A model generated the notes under the pieces. The model was given only the letters and a program-made list of their open reading frames with translations. It did no database searches and had not been told where the DNA came from. A stretch of 13,263 bases of DNA from an uncultured Bacillota bacterium (GTDB lineage Bacteria > Bacillota > Clostridia > Caldicoprobacterales > UBA3941): positions 1-13,263 of the forward strand of contig CALGOY010000169.1 in NCBI GenBank assembly GCA_937960725.1, written 5' to 3'. Below, in pieces: positions 1 through 5,149 of this stretch (position 1 is its first letter; each line of letters opens with the position of its first letter). Both the position numbers and the translations under genes were made by a program.

Positions 1-319
1 CTGCAGCTAAAAGGCCGTTGCTGTTTATGATAAGCTTAGTTGTTTCTGTTTCCTCTATTACTTTTGTTTCAAAGGGAGGCGACATCCATACATTTCCTGA
101 GATTACTGCGATGCGGTCAAAGTTGAAGAATATATCAGCCTCGCGGTTATTGGTAATTCCATTTTCTTTAAAGATAGACCATTGTTCAAAATTTTCGTCC
201 CAGTATCCAAACTCCATATTGAAGCAGCGGTCTACTGGCTTGTAATGCATCTGGTTGTTGAAGCGCTCCCGATCGGTCATGGTGCCTTTCCATTTAGGGC
301 GGCATGGTTTAATTTCCAT
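1..319 (-). CDS. Uroporphyrinogen decarboxylase family protein (N-terminal part, cut by window edge)
   Basis: The minus strand is open from an ATG at 319 to the left edge, giving about 106 residues. A ribosome binding site (AAGGGGAAA) lies just upstream. The start reads MEIKPCRPKWKGTMTDRER and continues with FNNQMHYKPVDRC and MEFGYWDENFEQW, the usual N-terminal pattern of URO-D-fold proteins that are not true haem enzymes. This superfamily includes corrinoid or methyl-transfer proteins of the MtaA/CmuA type, and many clostridial members sit beside AraC regulators in catabolic clusters. The gene diverges from the AraC-family regulator at 506, which probably controls it. The full protein should be about 340-360 residues, so the catalytic region is outside the window. 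An alternative ATG at 326 hits a stop after five codons and is excluded. The family is confident; the substrate is unknown. Confidence 0.8.
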   Translation of the reverse strand, partial: MEIKPCRPKWKGTMTDRERFNNQMHYKPVDRCFNMEFGYWDENFEQWSIFKENGITNNREADIFFNFDRIAVISGNVWMSPPFETKVIEETETTKLIINSNGLLAA

Positions 320-377
320 GGAACATTTCCCCTTTTTATTAGATTTTTGTTATTAGCAGCAATTCTTTTGAAAAAAG

Positions 378-424
378 TATCATTTTCATGATATAATTAT
401 AGAACAATAAAGGTCTGAAATCAT
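378..424 (-). promoter_or_regulatory. Probable promoter and palindromic site for the URO-D family gene
   Basis: On the minus strand a TATAAT -10 box lies at 396-401. At 17-bp spacing the -35 position (419-424) reads ATGATT, a poor match, which would suit a promoter needing an activator. A perfect inverted repeat, TATCAT-tttc-ATGATA (378-393), follows the -10 box and would overlap the transcription start. The motif TCATGA occurs in this repeat and again at 421-426. The adjacent AraC-family regulator is the obvious candidate to act here, but that is inference. Confidence 0.4.
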
Positions 425-454
425 GAGGTTATATTGCTAAAAAATATAAGAATA

Positions 455-483
455 TTGACACAGTTTGAAATATAGATTTAAGA
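455..483 (+). promoter_or_regulatory. Possible weak promoter of the AraC-family gene
   Basis: A perfect TTGACA lies at 455-460, but no good -10 box is found 16-18 bases downstream; the sequence there is TTTAAGAG-like. The gene has a purine-rich leader, GGGGATAGGGG, directly before its ATG at 506. The same 14 bases including the ATG (GGGGATAGGGGATG) also precede the MFS transporter at 9573-9586. Confidence 0.3.
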
Positions 484-505
484 GATAGCGAGGCGGGGAT
501 AGGGG

Positions 506-1357
506 ATGAAAGTGGTAGTAGACTTAAGGGAGGGTTCATGGAGTAAAGAGCATACTGCCAGTCTATCTGCCAGGACTATGTTTTATTATGTTCAGTCGGC
601 TGGACATTTTCTGTGCAACCCCAGCTATATGACAGAGCGGGAAGGTTATAATACTATGCTGTTGGTCTGTACTGTAGAGGGTAAAGGGCATTTGGAGTAT
701 AGGGGACAGAGATATTGCGTTGAAAAAGGAGAAGGATTTATTATAGACTGCAATGAGTTTCATTATTATACTTCAGATAAGCAGGATCTGTGGAATTTTA
801 AATGGATTCATTTCAATGGTTGTGAGAGCAGGGCCTATTTTGAAAGGATTTATGAAAATAATGGCCCTGTATTTAAACTGTTTCCCGATAGCTCAATCTT
901 GCAAAATATAGATGAAATTCATGCGATGCTAAGGGATGGAAATAAAAAAATTGATATCATCAGCTCCTGTCGAATAGTAGAGATTTTAACTGAGCTTCTT
1001 TTAATTAGCAGCAATGAAGCTCAGGAATTATCAAAAATTCCCTCTCCTGTAAAAGAAGCCATAGCAAAAATGGAGGATTGCTTCAATCAAGACCTAAATT
1101 TAGATAGCCTTGCCCGCGATGTAGGTGTGAGCAAATATCATCTTTCCCGATTGTTCAAAAAGCATACCGGTTATAGTCCCTACGAATATCTTTTAAACTA
1201 TAGATTAAGCCAGGCTAAAAGTCTTCTAAAGTCGACGGATATTCCTGTATGTGAGATCAGCCAGCTGGTGGGCTTCAATAGTCCCAGTCATTTTATAAAT
1301 CTATTTCGCAAACATGAAGGCATTACACCCCTTAGATTTCGCAAATACTGGAGCTAA
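506..1357 (+). CDS. AraC family transcriptional regulator with cupin-type sensor domain
   Basis: This 283-residue cytoplasmic DNA-binding protein has the length and domain order of a sugar-type AraC regulator. The N-terminal half (about 45-105) is a cupin-like ligand-binding barrel with the pattern EGKGHLEYRGQRYCVEKGEGF and then IIDCNEFHYY. The C-terminal 95 residues (about 185-281) hold the double helix-turn-helix: first HTH about 200-219 (LDSLARDVGVSKYHLSRLF), second about 248-268 (VCEISQLVGFNSPSHFINLF), ending in the typical TPLRFRKYW. It is divergently arranged with the URO-D family gene and followed by its own terminator, so it is probably monocistronic and controls that gene. The ATG start is supported by the purine-rich GGGGATAGGGG next to it. 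The family is very sure; effector and targets are unknown. Confidence 0.93.
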   Translation: MKVVVDLREGSWSKEHTASLSARTMFYYVQSAGHFLCNPSYMTEREGYNTMLLVCTVEGKGHLEYRGQRYCVEKGEGFIIDCNEFHYYTSDKQDLWNFKWIHFNGCESRAYFERIYENNGPVFKLFPDSSILQNIDEIHAMLRDGNKKIDIISSCRIVEILTELLLISSNEAQELSKIPSPVKEAIAKMEDCFNQDLNLDSLARDVGVSKYHLSRLFKKHTGYSPYEYLLNYRLSQAKSLLKSTDIPVCEISQLVGFNSPSHFINLFRKHEGITPLRFRKYWS

Positions 1358-1360
1358 GTC

Positions 1361-1394
1361 AAAAGCCTCCTCTCTATAGGAGAAGGCTTTTTTA
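1361..1394 (+). terminator. Rho-independent terminator of the AraC-family gene
   Basis: AAAAGCCT (1361-1368) pairs with AGGCTTTT (1384-1391), with further partial pairing of CCTCT with AGGAG inside, followed by a T-rich tail. It begins four bases after the stop codon. Confidence 0.85.
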
Positions 1395-1397
1395 TTG

Positions 1398-1427
1398 AAA
1401 AAAATCCTCAAAGCATTATGCTTTGGG
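1398..1427 (-). terminator. Minus-strand terminator of a short transcription unit
   Basis: Bases 1409-1425 form a perfect palindrome, CAAAGCAT-t-ATGCTTTG. It can be extended by a wobble and one more pair to 1407-1427. On the minus strand seven T residues (complement of the A run at 1398-1404) follow closely, as expected for an intrinsic terminator. It faces the AraC-gene terminator and lies about 16 bases beyond the small reading frame that ends at 1443. Confidence 0.6.
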
Positions 1428-1442
1428 TATTGTTTCATAAAA

Positions 1443-1511
1443 TCAACTAAGGATGTCTAATCCTCGCTGGCCATCGTAGATGTCCAATTCATCGGCTCTA
1501 GCCCCATACAT
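1443..1511 (-). CDS. Possible 22-residue peptide gene (or transcribed small RNA)
   Basis: On the minus strand an ATG at 1511 opens a 22-codon frame beginning MYGARADELDIYDGQRGL and ending with TGA at 1443-1445. AAGGAG lies five bases upstream of the ATG. The frame sits inside what looks like a complete unit: a promoter at 1546-1574 (TTTACA-17-TATAAG) and a terminator at 1398-1427. A second ATG at 1507 in another frame would give a 16-residue peptide with somewhat better ribosome-binding spacing, so the reading frame is not certain. The peptide is acidic and hydrophilic, with no signal or membrane segment. I do not recognise it. The transcript, about 140 nt, could equally be a noncoding RNA. 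Confidence 0.35.
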   Translation of the reverse strand: MYGARADELDIYDGQRGLDILS

Positions 1512-1545
1512 ATCAGCTCCTTATATATCCTCATACAGTCATAGG

Positions 1546-1574
1546 CTTATAAATATTTTGCCGTATTATGTAAA
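1546..1574 (-). promoter_or_regulatory. Sigma-A-like promoter of the short minus-strand unit
   Basis: The minus strand reads TTTACA (complement of 1569-1574), 17 bases, then TATAAG (complement of 1546-1551). Each box matches consensus at five of six positions. The predicted start near 1539 leaves a short leader before the ribosome binding site of the 22-codon frame. Confidence 0.5.
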
Positions 1575-1650
1575 GTAAAACAAAATAATGTTTTTAAGTC
1601 TGAAGCTGCTGAAGCTATAGGGCTATGGATTGGGAAGATAATATAAGGTA

Positions 1651-1679
1651 TAGAAATATATTGCCTTCTGTTATATAAT
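1651..1679 (+). promoter_or_regulatory. Probable promoter of the cyclophilin lipoprotein gene
   Basis: TAGAAA (1651-1656), a 17-base spacer and TATAAT (1674-1679). The -10 box is perfect; the -35 matches at four of six positions. A transcription start near 1686 leaves a leader of about 25 bases with the strong site GGAAGGAGG before the ATG at 1711. Confidence 0.5.
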
Positions 1680-1710
1680 ATTTGGTGTTTGAAAGGAAGG
1701 AGGAACTTGG

Positions 1711-2316
1711 ATGAGCAAGTTAATGAAGATATTAGCTTTTGCCCTAGCCCTGGCAATGGGTTTGGGAGTGCTAGCTGGATGTGGAAAAAAGAATCCCGTG
1801 GTTACTTTAACCATAAAGGATAGGGGAGATATAAAAATTGAGCTTTATCCTAAAAAGGCCCCTAATACGGTAAGAAATTTTATATACTTAGTACAAGATG
1901 GATTTTACGACGGTCTGACATTTCATCGGGTAATACCCAATTTTGTTATACAAGGGGGAGATCCTAACGGCGACGGCACTGGAGGACCGGGCTATTTTAT
2001 AAAAGGAGAATTTCCCAACAACGGCTTTAAGAAAAACGATTTAAAGCATACCCGGGGGATGGTCTCTATGGCCCGCTATGGGGATCCCTACTATGATTCA
2101 GCGGGGAGCCAGTTCTTTATAGTGTTAGAAGATCAACCTGGTTTAGACGGGGATTATGCGGTATTCGGCAAGGTAATAGAGGGGATGGATATTGTAGATG
2201 CCATCGCCGCTGTTGAAACGGATTCTAAAGACAAGCCTAAAGAACCTCAAATTATTGAGAAAGCTACTGTAGAGCTGTTTGGAGTGGAATATGAAGAGCC
2301 TGAAAAAATCCAATAA
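1711..2316 (+). CDS. Cyclophilin-type peptidyl-prolyl cis-trans isomerase lipoprotein
   Basis: This 201-residue lipoprotein should catalyse proline isomerisation during folding of exported proteins on the outer face of the membrane. Residues 1-24 are a lipoprotein signal peptide: Lys residues, a hydrophobic run, then the lipobox L21-A22-G23-C24, so mature protein starts at Cys24. The cyclophilin domain spans about 31-190. It shows [22 protein letters not shown] with the catalytic Arg73 and with Phe78 and Gln81, and GSQFFI with Gln134 and Phe136. The loop [12 protein letters not shown] has Gly144 where human cyclophilin A has Trp121 and Tyr149 where it has His126. The first change predicts low cyclosporin affinity. 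The gene has its own promoter and terminator. Gram-positive spore-formers commonly export foldases such as PrsA or lipoprotein cyclophilins. Family assignment is very secure. Confidence 0.95.
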   Translation: MSKLMKILAFALALAMGLGVLAGCGKKNPVVTLTIKDRGDIKIELYPKKAPNTVRNFIYLVQDGFYDGLTFHRVIPNFVIQGGDPNGDGTGGPGYFIKGEFPNNGFKKNDLKHTRGMVSMARYGDPYYDSAGSQFFIVLEDQPGLDGDYAVFGKVIEGMDIVDAIAAVETDSKDKPKEPQIIEKATVELFGVEYEEPEKIQ

Positions 2317-2320
2317 AGAA

Positions 2321-2358
2321 GAGGCTGTCAGCTTATAGCTGTAGACAGCCTCTTTTTA
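2321..2358 (+). terminator. Terminator after the cyclophilin gene, probably bidirectional
   Basis: GAGGCTGTC (2321-2329) pairs perfectly with GACAGCCTC (2344-2352), followed by TTTTTATTTT. Read from the other strand it is followed by TTCTTTATT, so it may also stop transcripts from the converging coat-protein gene that ends at 2377. Confidence 0.9.
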
Positions 2359-2376
2359 TTTTATTGTAGTTTGAGT

Positions 2377-2622
2377 TTAACCACTAAATTGAGATTTGAT
2401 TTCCTGGATATCCTGCTGGTTAGCTGGCTGAGCAGGTTTATAATAACCTTTTTGTTCTGCTAGTTTGTATAAGTCGTACTGGAATGTTTCGCAGTTATTC
2501 CTAATCTGTTGAATAGCCTGTCTAAACTGAGGATTGCTAGCCTCTGCAATTACAGTGGCATAATTTTGAATGCTGCTTTTTAAAGAGTTCAGCACGTCGT
2601 TTACCATGTATTTTTCCTGCAT
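2377..2622 (-). CDS. CotF-like spore coat protein
   Basis: This 81-residue, helical, Gln/Asn-rich protein resembles the CotF spore-coat family, which has a ferritin-like helical bundle. Diagnostic stretches are VNDVLNSLKSSIQNYATVI, then EASNPQFRQAIQQIRNNCE, and a C-terminal QKGYYKPAQPANQQD. The last matches the 'GYY-P' signature near the end of CotF-type domains. It has no signal peptide or membrane segment, as expected for a coat protein made in the mother cell. A strong ribosome binding site (AAGGAGGG) precedes the ATG at 2622. It lies 31 bases downstream of a second, shorter CotF-like gene, and the two are probably co-transcribed. Assignment to CotF is by pattern; the exact coat layer is unknown. 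Confidence 0.75.
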   Translation of the reverse strand: MQEKYMVNDVLNSLKSSIQNYATVIAEASNPQFRQAIQQIRNNCETFQYDLYKLAEQKGYYKPAQPANQQDIQEIKSQFSG

Positions 2623-2653
2623 TTTATTCCCTCCTTATTTATGGAAACTCATA

Positions 2654-2839
2654 TTAGCTTAGCAAGGACAGTAGCTTTTGCTTAGTATTTTGTGCATCCT
2701 GAGCGGATTGCTGGAACATTTGCTTGATTTGGGGATCGGTGGCCTGCTGTGCGTAGTTTGAAAGCTTCTGGTAGGCCGTATCGTGGGCGTTTATCAGTTC
2801 TCTTAAGTGCTGAACTTCCAGTTGATTTAGTTGTGCCAT
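2654..2839 (-). CDS. Small CotF-related spore coat protein
   Basis: This 61-residue helical protein (QLEVQHLRELINAHDTAYQ, then KLSNYAQQATDPQIKQMFQQ) has the 'E-L-x-H-x-x-Y-x-K-x-x-x-Y-A-x-x-x-x-D-P-x-L/I-K' pattern seen in short spore-coat or ferritin-like proteins of Clostridia and Bacillus. It lacks the C-terminal GYY-P tail of its downstream neighbour and may partner with it. No signal peptide is present. The ATG at 2839 is preceded by AAAGGAG at a good distance, but both the start codon and ribosome binding site are caught in a perfect inverted repeat (2838-2868). The gene follows the methyltransferase gene by about 100 bases, so it may be read from the upstream rRNA-modification genes or from its own sporulation promoter. 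I saw no convincing SigE/SigK promoter there. Confidence 0.65.
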   Translation of the reverse strand: MAQLNQLEVQHLRELINAHDTAYQKLSNYAQQATDPQIKQMFQQSAQDAQNTKQKLLSLLS

Positions 2840-2868
2840 GGGAACACTCCTTTCTATTTGGTTCCCAT
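2838..2868 (-). promoter_or_regulatory. Hairpin enclosing the ribosome binding site and start codon of the small coat gene
   Basis: On the minus strand the leader reads ATGGGAAC, 15 bases including AGGAG, then GTTCCCAT. The arms are perfect 8-bp complements (2861-2868 and 2838-2845). The second arm carries the first two bases of the ATG start codon at 2839, and the Shine-Dalgarno sequence is in the loop. In the RNA this could limit translation initiation. Confidence 0.5.
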
Positions 2869-2938
2869 ATAGTATTTTCTTTAGCAGAGGGAATTATGCA
2901 GGAAGCTTATGTGCCTATATGTGGTAGACATAAGTGTT

Positions 2939-3532
2939 TTAGAGTTTAGTAGATTTTAAAACCCAATATCCTCCTTTTTTCTCTATTGCTTCGCAGTTGC
3001 CGTATATGGACTGTAATTTTTCCATAGCGGATTTGGCGCCTTGTTTTTTCTGGATCACGGTGTAAAAGTTTCCGCCTTCCTGGAGATGGTCGATGCTTTT
3101 TTCAAAAAGATCGTATACTATTTTTTTACCAGCCCGGATAGGAGGGTTGGTGACAATAGCATCATATATATTGCCGGCAATTGCGTGGAAACCATCGCTT
3201 TGGATTGCCTTTGCATTAGCGATATTATTAAGTTCAATGTTTTGCTGGGCCAGCTCAACGGCCCGCTTGTTAATATCCACCATGGTGACAAAGGCCTCGG
3301 GATTTAGCTTGGCAATGGAAATTCCTATAGGGCCATAGCCGCAGCCTAGATCGAGGACTTGTCCAGAAAGAGGAGGTAAGCTTTTTATAAGTACATTGCT
3401 GCCAAAATCAACTTGCTTTTTGGAAAAAACGCCGGCGTCTGTTATAAACTGCAACTGTATATCAAATATGTTATAGTTAATTCTATTTATAGAATGGGGA
3501 GTATTTGGATTTTCTGTATAATAATGTTCCAT
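2939..3532 (-). CDS. Class I SAM-dependent methyltransferase, RsmC/YbxB type
   Basis: This cytoplasmic enzyme of 197 residues uses S-adenosylmethionine, most likely to methylate 16S rRNA guanine (the RsmC MTS fold). Motif I is QVLDLGCGYGPIGISIA (about 58-74). The acidic end of the next strand is VDINKRAVELAQQNIELN (about 85-102). The substrate-base motif is VTNPPIRAGK (about 127-136), the NPP motif typical of base-amino methyltransferases. It has the single-domain length of Bacillus YbxB-like proteins rather than the two-domain enterobacterial RsmC. I place the start at 3532, not at an in-frame ATG at 3547, because that earlier ATG overlaps the GGAGG at 3541-3545, which is eight bases from the 3532 ATG. 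It lies 32 bases downstream of the pseudouridine synthase gene, probably in one operon. The target nucleotide is inferred from the family. Confidence 0.85.
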   Translation of the reverse strand: MEHYYTENPNTPHSINRINYNIFDIQLQFITDAGVFSKKQVDFGSNVLIKSLPPLSGQVLDLGCGYGPIGISIAKLNPEAFVTMVDINKRAVELAQQNIELNNIANAKAIQSDGFHAIAGNIYDAIVTNPPIRAGKKIVYDLFEKSIDHLQEGGNFYTVIQKKQGAKSAMEKLQSIYGNCEAIEKKGGYWVLKSTKL

Positions 3533-3545
3533 ATAAAACGCCTCC
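3533..3545 (-). promoter_or_regulatory. Ribosome binding site that fixes the methyltransferase start
   Basis: GGAGG (complement of 3541-3545) with an eight-base spacer before the ATG at 3532. The upstream in-frame ATG at 3547-3545 shares a base with this site and would have no ribosome binding site of its own. Confidence 0.7.
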
Positions 3546-3564
3546 ATTATGCAAATATTTAAAT

Positions 3565-4290
3565 TTATTCTACTGACTTTTGAAGGAGCTCAATTTCTTC
3601 CTCCCTAAGCTCCCTGAATTCTCCTAGGCCAAGCTTTTCATCTAATTTTAAATTTCCCATTGAAATCCTTTTTAAGTATATAACTTTTTTGCCTACCGCT
3701 TCAAACATTCTCTTTATTTGATGGAATTTTCCTTCATAGATAGTTATATGTACCTTGGAGTTATTATTGGCTTCTAGTATAGCTAGTTCAGAAGGAAGGG
3801 TTGTAAAATCCTCTTCTAGTTGGATTCCCCTCTTAAATGTTTCTACATCCTGTTCGGTTACTTTTCCCTCAACTACGGCATAATAAGTCTTGGGCACCCT
3901 ATTTTTTGGAGAAAGCAGCTTGTGGGCCAGCAGGCCATCGTCGGTTAGGATAAGAAGCCCTTCTGTATCCTTATCTAATCTTCCTACGGGAAAGAGATTG
4001 CGGTGGGCCCATGACTCGGACACCAGATCTATTACGGTGGTGTGTTTACTATCGCTTGTAGCCGATATTACACCGGGGGGTTTGTTCATCATTAAATATA
4101 TAAATTGCTTGTATATAATTCTCTGCCCGTCTACTACGATCTCCGATTTATTTGGCACTACTTTATAATTTGGATCTTTTACAGGAGTACCATCAACTAA
4201 AACTATTCCTTTTTTTATAATATGTCTTACTTCCTTGCGGCTTCCGATGCCGCAGTTGGCTAGATAGCGATCAAGGCGTATTTTTTCCAT
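3565..4290 (-). CDS. rsuA: RsuA-family rRNA pseudouridine synthase
   Basis: This 241-residue enzyme isomerises a uridine to pseudouridine in rRNA; the length and motifs fit the RsuA group (16S U516 in E. coli). The N-terminal S4 RNA-binding domain covers about 1-60 (IRLDRYLANCGIGSRKEV, then KKGIVLVDGTPVKDPNYKV). The catalytic domain begins at about 62 (IYLMMNKPPGVISATSD). It carries the family motif PVGRLDKDTEGLLILTDDG with the catalytic Asp106, and the C-terminal motif YEGKFHQIKRMFEAVGKKV. The gene leads a minus-strand operon with the methyltransferase gene 32 bases downstream, so both may serve ribosome small-subunit maturation. The ATG at 4290 has AAAGGAA upstream. RsuA is preferred over RluB by length, but the two groups are close relatives. 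Confidence 0.92.
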   Translation of the reverse strand: MEKIRLDRYLANCGIGSRKEVRHIIKKGIVLVDGTPVKDPNYKVVPNKSEIVVDGQRIIYKQFIYLMMNKPPGVISATSDSKHTTVIDLVSESWAHRNLFPVGRLDKDTEGLLILTDDGLLAHKLLSPKNRVPKTYYAVVEGKVTEQDVETFKRGIQLEEDFTTLPSELAILEANNNSKVHITIYEGKFHQIKRMFEAVGKKVIYLKRISMGNLKLDEKLGLGEFRELREEEIELLQKSVE

Positions 4291-4325
4291 GAAGCAATCA
4301 TTCCTTTTTTAGTTGGATTGAGTGT

Positions 4326-4354
4326 ATTATATCATATTTCTTTATATTTCCCCA
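4326..4354 (-). promoter_or_regulatory. Extended -10 promoter of the rsuA operon
   Basis: On the minus strand TGATATAAT (TATAAT = complement of 4326-4331) forms an extended -10 element. The -35 position, 17 bases further up (4349-4354), is weak (TGGGGA). The transcription start near 4319 would leave a leader of about 29 bases. Confidence 0.5.
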
Positions 4355-4380
4355 TTTGATTTTAGAAATGTTGGAGCGTA

Positions 4381-4412
4381 AAAAAAGAAAGGTTGCCTTT
4401 TTAAGGCAACCT
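4381..4412 (-). terminator. Terminator of the first small hydrophobic gene
   Basis: AGGTTGCCTT (4390-4399) and AAGGCAACCT (4403-4412) form a perfect 10-bp stem with a three-base loop. On the minus strand it is followed by TTTCTTTTTTT. It lies 22 bases beyond the stop at 4434. Confidence 0.88.
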
Positions 4413-4433
4413 GCTTTATATTTATATTTTAAT

Positions 4434-4592
4434 TTAGCAGAAGAAATTGCCTCCTCCGAATAGTACTACTAACAATAGGAAGAAGAATAATAGCTCGTCT
4501 GAGTCGTCAAATAGGTTGCAGCTGCAGAAAATTAATACCAATAGCAGGAAGAAAAATAATAGAGATTGATCACTTCTGCTGCGAGATGCCAT
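4434..4592 (-). CDS. Small two-segment hydrophobic membrane protein (paralogue A)
   Basis: A 52-residue frame on the minus strand begins MASRSRSDQS and ends GGGNFFC. It has a strong ribosome binding site (AAGGAGGG) and a terminator. Two hydrophobic segments (about 11-25 and 34-46) each start LLFFFLLLV and are joined by FCSCNLFDDSDE, so it looks like a small membrane hairpin with a Cys-x-Cys and acidic turn. Its 44-residue core is identical at 39 positions to the core of the divergent gene at 4810. The codons differ widely: seven of the eight codons for the first LLFFFLLL are not the same in the two genes. That is good evidence that both are real proteins kept by selection. The function is unknown. 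Neighbouring coat-protein genes hint at sporulation, but this is only context. Confidence 0.8.
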   Translation of the reverse strand: MASRSRSDQSLLFFFLLLVLIFCSCNLFDDSDELLFFFLLLVVLFGGGNFFC

Positions 4593-4616
4593 AGAACTTC
4601 CCTCCTTTAGCTAAGC

Positions 4617-4686
4617 ATATTGTTGGAGTTATAGTTAGGGGTCAATTGTTGAATATGTTGATGCAATATAACTCCAATAACAATAT
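4617..4686. repeat. Large inverted repeat between the two hydrophobic-protein genes
   Basis: ATATTGTTGGAGTTATA (4617-4633) is complementary to TATAACTCC-aat-AACAATAT (4667-4686), giving 17 paired bases with a three-base bulge and a 33-base loop. It lies between the two divergent paralogous genes, nearer to paralogue A. It could be an operator, a hairpin in a long leader or the relic of an inverted duplication. Confidence 0.7.
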
Positions 4687-4747
4687 ATGTATATAAAAAT
4701 AATTGTGTGAAGGGGAAGTTGCATTAATTTAGTTAAAGCATCTGAGT

Positions 4748-4777
4748 AACAAATTTTATATTTAAATCATATTGTGA
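4748..4777 (+). promoter_or_regulatory. Possible mother-cell (SigK/SigE-like) sporulation promoter
   Basis: AACA (4748-4751), 16 bases, then CATATTGTGA (4768-4777) resembles the SigK arrangement of an AC-type -35 and CATAnnnT-type -10. It would start transcription about 28 bases before the ATG at 4810. In AT-rich DNA such matches occur by chance, and no good sigma-A promoter was seen for this gene. Confidence 0.3.
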
Positions 4778-4809
4778 TATTAGATTGATAAATAAGAGGA
4801 GGGAAACGC

Positions 4810-5022
4810 ATGTCTATTATAGAATCTTTGGGCGGCAGATTTAGAGGAATAGAAGATCAAAGCCTGTTGTTCTTCTTTTTACTCCTAGTAATCATCTTCT
4901 GCAACTGCGGATTATTCGATGATGGTGATGAGCTGTTGTTCTTCTTCTTGTTGTTAGTTCTCTTGTTCGGAGGAGGCAATTTCTTCCGCGGATTTGGAGT
5001 ACAAAGCTCAGACGATAACTAA
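4810..5022 (+). CDS. Small two-segment hydrophobic membrane protein (paralogue B)
   Basis: This 70-residue protein begins MSIIESLGGRFRGIEDQS. It contains the same core as the divergent gene at 4434-4592: two hydrophobic segments (about 19-31 and 42-53), each starting LLFFFLLLV, joined by FCNCGLFDDGDE and closed by LFGGGNFF. It adds a 15-residue amphipathic N-terminus and the polar tail RGFGVQSSDDN. There is no cleavable signal peptide; it probably sits in a membrane as a helical hairpin. GAGGAGGG lies before the ATG, and a strong terminator follows. The internal repeat implies that the protein itself arose by duplication of one segment, followed by gene duplication. I do not recognise a named family. 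Function unknown; a role in spores is a guess from neighbours and the possible SigK-like promoter. Confidence 0.82.
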   Translation: MSIIESLGGRFRGIEDQSLLFFFLLLVIIFCNCGLFDDGDELLFFFLLLVLLFGGGNFFRGFGVQSSDDN

Positions 5023-5051
5023 GAAGAAAGATTGAAGTTGAATAATTAACT

Positions 5052-5081
5052 AAAAAGGGAGATGCAGCATCTCCCTTTTTT
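5052..5081. terminator. Bidirectional terminator between paralogue B and the ArsR-type gene
   Basis: AAAAAGGGAGATGC (5052-5065) and GCATCTCCCTTTTT (5067-5080) form a near-perfect palindrome with T runs on both strands. It closes the plus-strand hydrophobic gene and can also stop the minus-strand ArsR-type gene, which ends at 5150. Confidence 0.9.
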
Positions 5082-5149
5082 ATTTGGATTTGTATTACTT
5101 TTGGGAAAGTGGTAAATTTCCCGGGAAATATGTCGAGGTTTATCACAGG

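Noticed and set aside
2906..2934. Inverted repeat CTTATGT/ACATAAG after the methyltransferase gene
   Set aside because: Short stem, 15-base loop and no T run, so not accepted as a terminator.
3041..3338. Plus-strand frames of 81-88 codons over the methyltransferase gene
   Set aside because: Antisense shadows of a gene with clear SAM-binding and NPP motifs.
3533..3547. Longer methyltransferase start with five extra residues (MEAFY)
   Set aside because: The ATG at 3547 overlaps the GGAGG that serves the ATG at 3532 and has no ribosome binding site of its own.
5043..5051. Further AGTTAATTA match (minus strand) downstream of paralogue B
   Set aside because: Only nine bases match, the TAAR extension is absent, and it is not at a promoter, so it is not counted as an operator.
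5103..5129. Palindrome ATTTCCCGGGAAAT and adjacent GGGAAA after the ArsR-type gene
   Set aside because: It can fold, but no T run follows on the minus strand; the stronger terminator is at 5052-5081. Possibly a binding site, but nothing supports that.
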